59,090 bases of DNA, taken from positions 1 to 59,090 of the forward strand of contig DAHVEJ010000003.1 of NCBI GenBank assembly GCA_027313145.1, given 5' to 3'. The notes below the pieces were generated by a model. The model made no database searches, was not told where the DNA came from, and saw only the letters and a list, made by a program, of their open reading frames with translations. The number at the start of each line of letters is the position of its first letter. Within the stretch, counting starts at the first letter, position 1. The position numbers and the translations under genes are program-made. This stretch comes from Phycisphaerales bacterium (GTDB taxonomy: Bacteria > Planctomycetota > Phycisphaerae > WQYP01). Below, piece after piece: positions 18,321 to 27,284 of this stretch.

Positions 18321-18427
18321 TTCCATTGCTTTTTCTGCTTAAGTTAATGGCACTCGCGGCTGTCTACAGTATTTTCCCGCCACAAGGGCGCGAAGACACG
18401 ACGCGGCGCTCAATAACCAATGAATAA
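18311..18427 (+). CDS. Possible 38-residue hydrophobic peptide
   Basis: ATG 18311 lies five bases after GGAG and overlaps the end of the IS4-like frame. The peptide has one hydrophobic helix (MSLIPLLFLLKLMALAAVYS) and a short polar tail ending at TAA 18425-18427. The good ribosome site and the membrane-helix composition make it worth noting. It sits in decayed DNA, and its tail runs into the intergenic repeat, so it may be fortuitous. Confidence 0.25.
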   Translation: MSLIPLLFLLKLMALAAVYSIFPPQGREDTTRRSITNE

Positions 18428-18454
18428 TGATCAATGAATAAATCATCGGAACTT

Positions 18455-18486
18455 CCAAATTTCTGATCCGTGATCTTTGATCTTTG
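18455..18486 (+). repeat. Intergenic repeat copy 2 (GATCCGTGATC motif)
   Basis: Second copy of the 17947-17976 repeat, 508 bp downstream in the same orientation, on the far side of the IS4-type remnant. Confidence 0.6.
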
Positions 18487-18507
18487 GAGATTGTAAACAT
18501 CCACCCC

Positions 18508-18548
18508 GGCTCGCCCGGGATAAACTCCTTTGAGGAACCCGGCGAGTC
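18508..18548 (+). other. Hairpin in the leader of the exported glycosidase
   Basis: GGCTCGCC plus GGG (18508-18519, one bulged C) pairs with CCC plus GGCGAGTC (18538-18548), giving an 11-bp stem with one G-T pair. The 18-base loop can itself form a short CTC/GAG stem. It lies about 200 bp before the start of the gene at 18752. There is no U-tract, so it is not a standard terminator; an mRNA leader structure is possible. The rest of 18549-18736 shows nothing I recognise. Confidence 0.35.
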
Positions 18549-18751
18549 GAGACGTTCTCAAGGGGCTCTGCGGGATTCGCGGCCCTGTGCCAAAAATATG
18601 GGCACACCCCATTCTCCCAACTGACTGCGGAAATCCTTGCAACAGATCTTCCACGCCCCTACACTTTCGGTTTAACATCGTCGCAAAAATCGGCGGATGC
18701 GGAAGTATTGCGGCGGCAATATCCGGAAGATAAGAAATGGAGAATTCTGTC

Positions 18752-20992
18752 ATGGGCAATTTGTGCCGGCGCTTGATTTTCCGAAATTACCTCAGGGTGA
18801 TTTTTTCATCCATACTTGCTGTGGGCTTTTTACCCGGTAAACCAAGTATGGCCCAAGCGGCATCGATGGCCATCCCCGGTGTGACCATACATATTAATGC
18901 GGCCACGGGGGAGTATCTTTTTACGTCCGCATCGCCCGCGTGGACATTTCGCGGTACGGTAGGCTCGGCAATGAGACATATTCAGCGTTCATCGGGACGC
19001 GACAATCTGGGGGCATTCAAGGAAATTAAATTCACCTGGGGGCCAACATCTCATCGGCGCATCGGCGTCCTGAAATGTTACATGCACAGCGGCACGTTGC
19101 TTGCCGGTATTACCGGTGCTTCGCCGCGCACGGTATTTCCTGATTTTACTTCCATTCCATCAAAGCTGCGGGTGCTGAGTTTTAAGAACGCGGTGTTCGC
19201 CGGGCCGGAATTTCACGCGCAGGCTGATTCCATGCCCTGGGTTTTGTTTAATCGCCACGCCGATACCGCCATTATTTCACCAGCCTCGGCATTTCTTATC
19301 TCACGGCTGGCCGGCAATGCGAAAACCAGTATCGGTACGGAGCTAAATCCGAATGTTTCCGATTCCACCGCCGCGCGCATGCGGTGGACAATTCTTATGA
19401 TGGGCCGCGGCATAGAGCGCACGCTTCATTCCTGGGGGCATGCTCTGGACCGACTATACAATCGTCCGCGCATCGGTAATGAGGGTAATGTGGTGCTGCG
19501 TAATTTTGGCTATTGGACAGATAATGGCGCATGTTACTATTACAATTATGTGCCCAAGCTCGGATATGCCGGAACATTGGAAGCGGTGGCGCGCCAATTC
19601 GACCGGCATAAGGTCCCTCTGGCATATATGGAATTGGACAGTTGGTGGTACCGCAAAAGTGATCGCTATGTCGATGGGACAATTCTCAAAGCCAAGGCCG
19701 GCAAATTTCCCCCGGGGCGCTGGAATATTTACGGCGGCATCTGGCAATATCGAGCCTCACACCAATTGTTTCCACAGGGACTGGGCGCATTTCAAAAGAA
19801 ACTCGGCGTCCCGCTGGTTTGCCACGGTCGATGGATTGATCCGCACAGCCCCTACCATAAAAAGTACGCCATTTCAGGTATTGCGCCCATCGATCCGGCG
19901 TGGTGGAAATCCACGGCGGATTATTTCGCGCGAAGTGGGGTCATCGGCTACGAACAGGATTGGCTCAATGACATTTATCGATATTCTCCTGCCATGCAAA
20001 TATCACGCCATGTTGGCGATGCCTTCACTGGAAATATGGCTGCGGTTCTGGCGCGGCATCATATGAGCCTGATATATTGCATGCCGCTGCCCCGGTTTTT
20101 CCTGCAAAGTGCGGCGACGCCGAATCTTTCAATGATTCGCTGTTCCAATGACTATTTTATTCAGCAGCGCTGGCGGCATTTTGTCTACACATCCAGCCTC
20201 GCGCATGCGATGGGGCTGTGGCCATGGACAGATACACTCATGAGCCGCAATACCGGCGATATTCTTTTAGCCACTTTATCCGGCGGGCCGGTTGGTGTGG
20301 GCGATCAAATGGGACATGAGTCCTGGAGCAATATCAGAAAAGTGATTCGCTCCGACGGCCGAATCGTAAAGCCGGATGCGCCATTGCTTCCAACGGATCA
20401 AACAATTATGGCGGAAGCTGCGGGAAAGCATCGCCCTTTTGTCGCCGACACCTGTTCAAATCAGGGAATAAAAACAACCTATGTGTTTGTCTGGCGGCAG
20501 AAAGGCGACCATCCGTCCGTACGCATCAGTCCCACGGAACTGGGCTTGCCCGCCACTGGCCGTTACATCGTCTACAACTATTTCACCCACGCGGTAAGGC
20601 ATCTTGATGCTAAGCGCCCCTTGACCATTAATCTGCATCCCAACCAATGGCAATATGATATTGTCGCCCCGCAACAAGCCGGCGGCATGGCTCTTTTCGG
20701 TGATCTGAACCAGTTCGTGCCAATGGGCCGCCAGAGAATCGCCAAGGCTGCTGTACGAAAATCCGACGTTAATCTGACGGTCATTGTCGCGAAGGGTGAA
20801 AAGTCGGTTGTCATCAGCGGATACAGTAAGCATGGCATTTCAGCATCCATTCGCGGTGGATCCGTTTCCACCAGCGCCGACGGCCAAACCGGCCTATTTA
20901 CCGTCACGGTAAGCCCCAGCGCCAACACCCCGGAACAGAACGATTATGATAAACCGATTCAGGAAATTGCGGTACAACTTTCCAGCCGCTGA
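18752..20992 (+). CDS. Exported putative glycoside hydrolase, clan GH-D-like, family unassigned
   Basis: 746 residues from ATG 18752 (GGAG nine bases upstream) or 751 from ATG 18737. An N-terminal signal peptide of about 35 residues ends near KPSMAQA. About 200 residues of beta-rich sequence precede a barrel-like region with YWTDNGACYYYN (259-270), YMELDSWWY (297-305; numbering from ATG 18737), CHGRWIDPHSPYHKKYAI and GYEQDWLNDIY (404-414). Then come a long Arg/Trp-rich segment and a beta-rich C-terminus. The paired Asp-bearing strand ends (D301, D408) and the acid-Trp pattern recall GH36/GH31-type retaining alpha-glycosidases. No family fits exactly, so the catalytic residues are proposals. 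It is convergent with the beta-galactosidase-like gene, with only four bases between the stop codons. Confidence 0.65.
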   Translation: MGNLCRRLIFRNYLRVIFSSILAVGFLPGKPSMAQAASMAIPGVTIHINAATGEYLFTSASPAWTFRGTVGSAMRHIQRSSGRDNLGAFKEIKFTWGPTSHRRIGVLKCYMHSGTLLAGITGASPRTVFPDFTSIPSKLRVLSFKNAVFAGPEFHAQADSMPWVLFNRHADTAIISPASAFLISRLAGNAKTSIGTELNPNVSDSTAARMRWTILMMGRGIERTLHSWGHALDRLYNRPRIGNEGNVVLRNFGYWTDNGACYYYNYVPKLGYAGTLEAVARQFDRHKVPLAYMELDSWWYRKSDRYVDGTILKAKAGKFPPGRWNIYGGIWQYRASHQLFPQGLGAFQKKLGVPLVCHGRWIDPHSPYHKKYAISGIAPIDPAWWKSTADYFARSGVIGYEQDWLNDIYRYSPAMQISRHVGDAFTGNMAAVLARHHMSLIYCMPLPRFFLQSAATPNLSMIRCSNDYFIQQRWRHFVYTSSLAHAMGLWPWTDTLMSRNTGDILLATLSGGPVGVGDQMGHESWSNIRKVIRSDGRIVKPDAPLLPTDQTIMAEAAGKHRPFVADTCSNQGIKTTYVFVWRQKGDHPSVRISPTELGLPATGRYIVYNYFTHAVRHLDAKRPLTINLHPNQWQYDIVAPQQAGGMALFGDLNQFVPMGRQRIAKAAVRKSDVNLTVIVAKGEKSVVISGYSKHGISASIRGGSVSTSADGQTGLFTVTVSPSANTPEQNDYDKPIQEIAVQLSSR

Positions 20993-20996
20993 GGAT

Positions 20997-23195
20997 TTAT
21001 CCAGGCACAACGCGCAGCAGCTTCGTCTGAAAGCGGCGCATGAGGAACTTGAAGGTGTTAACATGGCTCGCCAAACACTTCCCATTCAGCAAATCGTAGA
21101 TGGAACTTCTGTGGGGTAAAGTGATGGTGCGATCGCCTGCTGTGCCATCACTACTGATCATCATCAGGCTTCCATCGGTTTCAAAGGCATCGTTGGTGTT
21201 CAGGTAAACCGGCACGCCAAGGTGTGGGAAAAGTGATCTCCAGAACGCCGCGGAAGGCCGTGGATCCCCGATAAAGACGGAGGTGTATTGTTTGTGCCGC
21301 AGCAGGGCAACCGAGACGGAAGGGGAATGGTCATACGTCGCGAGAGAAATGGCGGAAGGATCCACCACGGCGAAGCTGGGGGTATCGGCGGCATGACTGA
21401 AAATTCCAAACTTGGCAACTGAGGCGTTGAGTCCCGAAATACGTTGCTTTGGAAGCCCCAGTCTGTTTCCGACGGTAACTTCGCTTCCGGGAAGTGCACT
21501 TGGTGGCATCAGTCGCAACCCCATGCCGACAAGCCTACTGGCGGCGGCCACGTCAATTTTTCCATGCCTCATGAATCCCGCGCCGTAGAGCCAAATGAGC
21601 GTACGCCCGTGCGATTCCAATTGGGACTTGATTTCCCTGCGCAATGCAGCACCTACGTGCCAGGCGTTGAGGAAAATAATAACCTTTGCAGGTGGAAAAT
21701 GGCGGTTGGCAATATCGGAAAGCAGGTAGCTTCCAACACTGGTTCCGCATCGGAAGAACTGCCCAGGATTGAACGTAAGGGCACCCAAAAGCGGCATGTC
21801 TACAGGCCCGACGCGAGCATAATAGGAAGACCGCTCGTCCAGAATGACCGCCACGTCAGGCTTGTACGGGGATTTTCCACCATACTTCACGTATATTTTG
21901 CGTAGCGTGCCAATATTTTTCCATATTCCACTGCTGTTTAACCATCCTTTTCCCTGCAGGTCCATCCACCACATTCCCATGCGGTGAATCAGCACCTGGC
22001 CGAAATTTCTGCGATGAACGTCAATGGTCTGGGTGAGATTCGCACATCGGGCGTAAAATCCGGGACCAGAATGCTTTGTGGTATCTAGAAACGTGCTGGT
22101 GTCATCTTCCATCATCCACAGCTTGCCATGCAGGGCAGCGCTGTCCTGCGCCCCCTCGAGTGGTGGTGCTCCGCCGGGCTGCCGGAAAGCGTAATCCACA
22201 GGGCATGCAACTGCATCAACGTAGGGCAACCGAAGCAGTTTGCCTAGCGCGTCATCGGAACTGTTGGGCGTGGGAAGAGAAAATCCGTAGCCGTAAAAGG
22301 TTACAACCAGAGAATGTCCGGCGGTTTGTCGCTTGATGACCCTGGCGAACTGGGATATCCGGTGAACGGCCATGTCGCTTTGATACCTCATATAGTCAAT
22401 GCAGCGACGCTCGTCAGGGCGATAAAACGGATAGGCGTTGGCGGCTCGTGGCGGAGGAACATCCGCCAAGCTGAAACGGATATGCTTTTGGTGCCATGCG
22501 GCGCGCAGCACGGCGTTTGTTTTATACCGCCGCCGCAGCCATTTTTTGAAACCCGCCTCATTGGGTTTGGAATAATCAAATCCTGGCCGAATAGGTCCCC
22601 AATAATTGGGGGTAAACCACTCCCCGGTGTTCCCGTGGCAGATGTGGTAACCGATTACGCGACTTGCGAGAATTGGGGAAGATTTGATGTGGGCGATAAA
22701 TACTTTAAGGTCATTTGCGACGGCGTGGTACCAAAGGCGGGACGCCGGTGAGCACTGGGGACGTTGTCCGTCGGCGTACTTAACTAACTGGGATGGATGC
22801 CTAGCGTCAAAGCCCGGCACCCCGCACCAGACTCGCGGCAACAACCACGCTTTGGGGTTGTTCTTGAGGATAAACGAGCAGAGTCGGTCCAGGGAATCGT
22901 GGATAAACGGATGAGCTGGATTTGGCAGGCCAACTGGGAATGTGACAATATTAATACCGCGCTGTGCGGCAAGCCGAATTTCCGCAGCCGATTGCGCTAC
23001 GCTCCGTTGATATTGAAAATTGATGTAGACGTAAAGCGCCAAAGGGGGAACTCGCCGCCCCGCGATAAATAAATTTGGACAGCCGTCAACGGATCTCACG
23101 CGTGCATCAATTAACGTATGAGCAGTCGCCGCTGCGGTACCGGTGCCCGCGAACGCCAAGAGGCAAGCGACAATCCGGCAAGTTGATCTGAACAA
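20997..23195 (-). CDS. Exported GH42-like (clan GH-A) glycoside hydrolase
   Basis: 732 residues from a TTG at 23195 supported by AAAGGAG seven to eight bases upstream. The signal peptide ends near TAAATAHT. A TIM-barrel N-terminal half shows HICHGNTGEWFTPNYWG, where E192 is the candidate acid/base, and KLWMMEDDTSTFL, where E363 is the candidate nucleophile. This spacing and context match GH42-type beta-galactosidases. The C-terminal half has a trimerisation-like alpha/beta domain (PDVAVILDERSSYYA, KVIIFLNAWHVG, RTLIWLYGAGF) and a final beta domain. Such enzymes remove terminal beta-galactose or related residues, but many uncharacterised relatives exist and the substrate is not provable. Export suggests periplasmic or surface action. 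Confidence 0.75.
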   Translation of the reverse strand: MFRSTCRIVACLLAFAGTGTAAATAHTLIDARVRSVDGCPNLFIAGRRVPPLALYVYINFQYQRSVAQSAAEIRLAAQRGINIVTFPVGLPNPAHPFIHDSLDRLCSFILKNNPKAWLLPRVWCGVPGFDARHPSQLVKYADGQRPQCSPASRLWYHAVANDLKVFIAHIKSSPILASRVIGYHICHGNTGEWFTPNYWGPIRPGFDYSKPNEAGFKKWLRRRYKTNAVLRAAWHQKHIRFSLADVPPPRAANAYPFYRPDERRCIDYMRYQSDMAVHRISQFARVIKRQTAGHSLVVTFYGYGFSLPTPNSSDDALGKLLRLPYVDAVACPVDYAFRQPGGAPPLEGAQDSAALHGKLWMMEDDTSTFLDTTKHSGPGFYARCANLTQTIDVHRRNFGQVLIHRMGMWWMDLQGKGWLNSSGIWKNIGTLRKIYVKYGGKSPYKPDVAVILDERSSYYARVGPVDMPLLGALTFNPGQFFRCGTSVGSYLLSDIANRHFPPAKVIIFLNAWHVGAALRREIKSQLESHGRTLIWLYGAGFMRHGKIDVAAASRLVGMGLRLMPPSALPGSEVTVGNRLGLPKQRISGLNASVAKFGIFSHAADTPSFAVVDPSAISLATYDHSPSVSVALLRHKQYTSVFIGDPRPSAAFWRSLFPHLGVPVYLNTNDAFETDGSLMMISSDGTAGDRTITLPHRSSIYDLLNGKCLASHVNTFKFLMRRFQTKLLRVVPG

Positions 23196-23286
23196 AAGTA
23201 TTCTCCTTTAGAGCGTCCAAGTTTTCACATTTGGGCATACGGGCGCAGACGATCAAGCCTAACCGCCGATGTGCAACGACTAATTA

Positions 23287-23332
23287 AGCCAGCCCCCTGC
23301 GGCCCGCCTACTTCGCCGCGCGGGGGCTGGCT
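23287..23332 (-). terminator. Hairpin downstream of the prepilin-like gene
   Basis: A perfect 11-bp inverted repeat (AGCCAGCCCCC at 23287-23297 and GGGGGCTGGCT at 23322-23332) with a 24-base loop. It lies between the end of the prepilin-like gene and the start of the GH42-like gene, both on the minus strand. On that strand it is followed by TTAATTAG rather than a strong U-run, so termination is likely but not certain. Confidence 0.55.
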
Positions 23333-23405
23333 ATCCGATGAATCTTTCAGGCCCCGGTGGGCGGCCCGGATTGGCTCACCTGGCGCTGTTGTGTTGTCAG
23401 GAATA

Positions 23406-24275
23406 TCACCTGATCGTTACGTTATAGTAACGTAGCGTGTTAGCTTGGACCGGAGCGGCGTGGCCGTCACAGAAGACCGCATTGGCATACCCGGTGTCGG
23501 CGTTGGAGGCTCCTAACCCCGCGCCAAGGCCTGGAACATTGACCGGTGTCAGCCCGTGCCGATAGCGGAGTCCGCAGGTATTCCAGTCCTCGGCATCGGT
23601 GTTGCTCTGGCCCTCCGGCCAGCCCGCCGGGATCACTTCGGTCGTGGGTGTGGTGGTCGGCAGCCAGCCGGGTGTTGTCCAGTTAAATATGGCCTCGCTA
23701 CTTCCCTGCGGGGCATCCTGATTGGCATCTCCCATCATAATGACGTGCGAAGGAGATTTGATTTCAGCATCTCGGACCATGCTCGGTTCAGGTCCGCCGC
23801 CAAACCACCAAGCTGGCTCGTTTACATAGACGAATATGTTGGGATTGGCACCATATTCTACAGCTTGCAAGAGTGTGGGCGTTATATCCGCCGATGGGCA
23901 GTAAAATAATCCCTGCCATTTCTGGATAACTGGCGGGGTGTAGTTGTTTGGAAGATTCCACCATCCGACGTAAGGTACGTTTCCGATATAATAATCATTC
24001 AGCATATCGAACCAACTGCTGCCGGCTGCAAGGTCACCTGCCCCGGTCCCTGCGTTGTAACCATACGGGTAAATTCCAGCACTGGTGTTTACATATTCTT
24101 CTGTAAGTTGACCCAACGACCGCAGTTTTGCCGTACACTGTATCGCTTGGGCATCCTTCTGGGCTGCGGCAAGCGCGGGGAGCAGAAGTGCGATCAACAG
24201 CGAAATAATGGAAATCACCACTAAAAGTTCAATGAGCGTAAAGCCGCGTTTCATTTGCGAAAATGGAAATGCCAT
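23406..24275 (-). CDS. Prepilin-type N-terminal, H-X9-DG-like surface protein
   Basis: 289 residues from ATG 24275 with AAGGAG eight bases upstream. Residues 8-40 are a type IV prepilin leader: KRGFTLIELLVVISIISLLI has the processing site after Gly and the Glu at mature position 5. A KDAQAIQCTAKLRSLGQ helix follows. The C-terminal part contains YANAVFCDGHAAPV, like the DG-containing C-terminal motif of the expanded planctomycete family of such proteins. They are processed by a prepilin peptidase and are presumed pseudopilins or surface proteins. Their individual roles are unknown. The Trp/Tyr/Pro-rich middle could bind glycans; that is speculation. The neighbouring PEP-CTERM gene is separated from it by a clear terminator. 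Confidence 0.88.
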   Translation of the reverse strand: MAFPFSQMKRGFTLIELLVVISIISLLIALLLPALAAAQKDAQAIQCTAKLRSLGQLTEEYVNTSAGIYPYGYNAGTGAGDLAAGSSWFDMLNDYYIGNVPYVGWWNLPNNYTPPVIQKWQGLFYCPSADITPTLLQAVEYGANPNIFVYVNEPAWWFGGGPEPSMVRDAEIKSPSHVIMMGDANQDAPQGSSEAIFNWTTPGWLPTTTPTTEVIPAGWPEGQSNTDAEDWNTCGLRYRHGLTPVNVPGLGAGLGASNADTGYANAVFCDGHAAPVQANTLRYYNVTIR

Positions 24276-24346
24276 GTATGTATCTCCTTAAAATAGGGAC
24301 ATCTGTATGTCCGGCAACGACGCTAAAACAACTACAGCCTGACTAA

Positions 24347-24388
24347 AAGGTATGGCCGTCGCCTCAGGCCAGGCTGCGGCCATACCTT
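24347..24388 (-). terminator. Intrinsic terminator of the PEP-CTERM gene
   Basis: A perfect 12-bp stem (AAGGTATGGCCG at 24347-24358 and CGGCCATACCTT at 24377-24388) immediately after the PEP-CTERM stop codon at 24397. Reading on the minus strand, the stem ends in CCTTTTAG, giving a short U-tract. Confidence 0.8.
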
Positions 24389-24396
24389 GGGAGGCA

Positions 24397-25170
24397 TCAA
24401 ACCCTTTTCCGTAGCACTCTTTTCCGGGCAATCAACGCTACAGAGCCGGCTAGGGCTACCAGGCCGATCGTTGTCGGCTCTGGCACCGCGGTGACAGTCA
24501 CCGCCTGGATGCCGATATTGGCAAACTGCCCGGTACTCACCGCCGTGTCGGAGAAAGTCAGTGTATCCCCAGGTGCGCCCGCAATATTTAATGTAAGCTC
24601 ACCGGCGAGGCTGCTTTGTGGCAGCGCATTATTGAAGGTATAACTTCCGCCGGAGCTAAGGCTTGCGGTAATGTCATGGTTCGCATTGTAGGAGTTGAGA
24701 TAAACGTCCATAACCTCCGACGAGCCCAGAAGCGTCTGGGTGAATGAAAAAGACGAAGGTGTAAAGCTCGAATAGGCGTAGATATTTGATGTGTCAGAAG
24801 ACGTTGGCGATCCGCCACTGAAGGATAGAAAGTTAAACCCGGTTGCGTATTGTGGAGCGGTGCCGTTTTGAAATCCGTCGACTAAATTACCGCCGGTCAA
24901 CGCACTAAAAGAGTTCGGGCCACCCGCCTTGGTGCTGGGTGTAATGCTGTATGAGCCGGCGCTGTTGAGACCGAAATACACCCAATCCGAAGCACCAGTG
25001 CTGATATCAATGGGGCTGGCGGCCGAACTTGCCGGTGCCGCGGCCATTGTGCCGGAAATGGTTCCGCCGTCAGCACCCGCCGTGGACAGTGCTATCCCGG
25101 CGACGGCGATGCCAACTACCGCCGAGACCTTTGACATGGGATAACGCGCGAAAGAAATTTTTGAAAACAT
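24397..25170 (-). CDS. PEP-CTERM sorted surface protein
   Basis: 257 residues. ATG 25170 is preferred over ATG 25176 because GGAG lies eight bases before it and only two before the other. A signal peptide (VSAVVGIAVAGIALSTAGA) leads a Ser/Gly/Thr-rich beta-type domain with no cysteine. The C-terminus is the sorting signal: VPEPTT, a hydrophobic helix (IGLVALAGSVALIA) and RKRVLRKRV. Exosortase cleaves such proteins at the PEP site for display in the envelope or exopolysaccharide. No exosortase gene is in the window. The low-complexity body gives no function. It lies divergent from the XylR-like regulator, with 600 bp between. Confidence 0.9.
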   Translation of the reverse strand: MFSKISFARYPMSKVSAVVGIAVAGIALSTAGADGGTISGTMAAAPASSAASPIDISTGASDWVYFGLNSAGSYSITPSTKAGGPNSFSALTGGNLVDGFQNGTAPQYATGFNFLSFSGGSPTSSDTSNIYAYSSFTPSSFSFTQTLLGSSEVMDVYLNSYNANHDITASLSSGGSYTFNNALPQSSLAGELTLNIAGAPGDTLTFSDTAVSTGQFANIGIQAVTVTAVPEPTTIGLVALAGSVALIARKRVLRKRV

Positions 25171-25772
25171 GGTCATTTCTCCAAAAAAGTCAGAACCTCA
25201 GCTCCCACCCAACCACGCGGTCAGAAATTGTGGAGCGTTAACTCCGTAGCATGCACTGCTCGGCCGAAAAACCGGGCGGCAATTACGGACCTTATTTATC
25301 CGCCTACGGTTCAAGGGCTACCCGCCTTGGCCATGTAGCTGCGGCGGCCACATGGGATCCGGGAGTCATGCGGTCCAGTAACCTCCTTTCCTGTTCAGCC
25401 AACCTTCTAACCGCCACCTTCTGCAGAATTGCTTTGGTGACAGCCATTTTACAAAATCTTGGCGTGCAGATCGCTTCCGCCAATGAACTTACTATAACTC
25501 GTCAAATTGGCTTAACGCGGCAAAACTATGTGCGTTTCGCGCAAGTGACTTAGACGCCGGGTTCATCCTGGATTTGAGGTTGTTCCTACCGGTTTTCGGC
25601 CAATGCGTCAACGTACTCCAACGCTTAGATGTTCGTGGCCTGGAATGCGGAATGCCCTGGGGCCGAGCAGTTCCCTGCCGCCAAGTGAATCCGCAGTAAC
25701 TTATCTGCGGGCCGTTTGACCGGCATAGTTAACGTGGGGTACGCTGTGGCAACTGATAACTTGGAGATATCC
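25171..25772. other. Divergent intergenic region, no gene seen
   Basis: About 600 bp between the minus-strand PEP-CTERM gene and the plus-strand regulator. Open frames here are short, have no ribosome site and no recognisable sequence. It probably holds the two divergent promoters. I see no convincing operator. Confidence 0.5.
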
Positions 25773-26927
25773 ATGACCGCGAAGCGTATCGCCATCGTCA
25801 TCGAACTGGCCGTTGGTTACAGAGAAGATGTAATTCGAGGACTTCTGCGATTCATGGAAACGCGCCCCAATTGGTTATATCAAGGCTGTGAATTAAAATC
25901 CAAAGAACTGCAAGCGCTTCACAGGTGGTGCCCTGATGGAATTGTGGTCGGCTACCATGATCAGAGCGTAAAACAGTTGCTGCGAGGATTTTCGTTGCCA
26001 ACCATTGATGTCTTCAACTGGTTTGACCTTCCTGATTCAACCCGCGTGAGCATAGATGATGTTGCGGTTGGACGAATGGCCGCCGAGTATTTATTGCAGC
26101 GGGGATTTAAAAATCTGGCTATTATCGGTGAAACCTCAGCAAAATTTGCCATCGAACGGCGCGATGGATTTGTCGCGGCTCTTGCCGCCGCCAACGTAAA
26201 CTGTTTCAGAATCGGTGAAGTGGCCCGGCCAACTGTCTCATGGTCGGTGGCGTTCCGTACCACGCCGGACAAAACATTGCGTAAATGGCTGCGTGAGCTT
26301 CCGAAGCCCGTCGGAATTTTTGCGATTGACGATGACTGGGCGCTGACACTTTCGGAATTGTGTAATCAGGAGGGAATTCGAGTCCCGGATCAAGCGGCCA
26401 TTCTTGGAGTTGACGATGAGGAACTTCTCTGCCAAATGTCACGGCCCCCACTGTCCAGCATTGATACCGGTGCCGAGCGGATCGGGTGGGAGGCCGGAAA
26501 GGCGTTGGCAGAACTCATGGAGGGCAAACGTGTTGCCAATCCGTTGCTTTTACAACCCGTGCGGGTGGTGGAGCGACAATCCACGGACATTTTTGCCATT
26601 GAGGACACCGAGGTCTTATCCGCCGTCAGATTTATTCAGACCAACGCTCACCGTGGAATTGGCGTTACCGAAGTGCTGCGAATGGTGCCCACCCGTAGGC
26701 GTACATTGGAGCACCGCTTCCGCGAGCTTATTGGCCGTAGTATTCTTGATGAAGTTCAGCGATGTCGTATCGCGCGCGCGAAAAACCTTCTGGTTACCAC
26801 GGATATTAAACTTTCTGTAGTGGCACAACGCAGCGGATTCAGCAGCGCGGGCCGCCTTTGCCGCGTCTTTCGGCAAGTCACCGGTGAAACCCCCGCCGCA
26901 TTTCGCCGCCATCAGGCGCTGGAATAA
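25773..26927 (+). CDS. XylR/AraC-type sugar-sensing transcriptional regulator
   Basis: 384 residues from ATG 25773 (GGAG six bases upstream); the in-frame extension to 25716 is rejected. Residues 1-270 form a LacI/periplasmic-binding-like effector domain without the usual N-terminal helix-turn-helix: DGIVVGYHDQ, VSIDDVAVGRMAAEYLLQRG, VGIFAIDDDWAL and AILGVDDEELLC. The C-terminal 100 residues form an AraC-type double helix-turn-helix (RRRTLEHRFRELIGRS, IKLSVVAQRSGFSSAGRLCR, VFRQVTGETPAAFRR). This is the architecture of E. coli XylR, which activates xylose genes. The adjacent xyloglucan block suggests that it senses a xylose-containing product. A 21-bp-spaced direct repeat before the GH31 gene is a candidate site. 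Confidence 0.88.
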   Translation: MTAKRIAIVIELAVGYREDVIRGLLRFMETRPNWLYQGCELKSKELQALHRWCPDGIVVGYHDQSVKQLLRGFSLPTIDVFNWFDLPDSTRVSIDDVAVGRMAAEYLLQRGFKNLAIIGETSAKFAIERRDGFVAALAAANVNCFRIGEVARPTVSWSVAFRTTPDKTLRKWLRELPKPVGIFAIDDDWALTLSELCNQEGIRVPDQAAILGVDDEELLCQMSRPPLSSIDTGAERIGWEAGKALAELMEGKRVANPLLLQPVRVVERQSTDIFAIEDTEVLSAVRFIQTNAHRGIGVTEVLRMVPTRRRTLEHRFRELIGRSILDEVQRCRIARAKNLLVTTDIKLSVVAQRSGFSSAGRLCRVFRQVTGETPAAFRRHQALE

Positions 26928-27284
26928 TCTAGCAGGTATTCTGCCGCCGATGAATACGGTCAGCTGATTACCGTCACGTTTAAGCCTCGGGGCCGGTGCG
27001 GATAAACAATGGGTAGGCAGGGAGAAGAGTGGCAATAAATCCGGTCAGGCCACTGGAGCGCCTGTTCCAAGAGAAACCATTCTCTTATCGCCGACAATGA
27101 TGCCATCAATGTCGCTGCCCGCCCGGAAATATCGCTACGCTCCAGTGAGGCCGTATGGCCGCGAGAGGTGTGGTTTGGGGGATCTGCCCTAAATTCTTGA
27201 TGGGACAGAGCCTGAGTGACTGTCCGAGTAATGGCCGTGGCAACCTGGCAATTACGCGCACTGACGCATGGCGATGCAAAGTTC
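26928..27284. other. Intergenic region, no gene seen
   Basis: First part of a 670-bp gap between the regulator and the alpha-xylosidase. No frame here has a ribosome site or a recognisable product. The later part holds the direct repeat at 27285. Confidence 0.4.

Noticed and set aside
18508-18548. Riboswitch call for the hairpin before the exported glycosidase
   Set aside because: The stem is convincing, but I match it to no known riboswitch or RNA family.
25251-25553. 100-residue open frame between the PEP-CTERM gene and the regulator
   Set aside because: No ribosome site, rare-looking composition and no recognisable fold; probably the shared promoter region.
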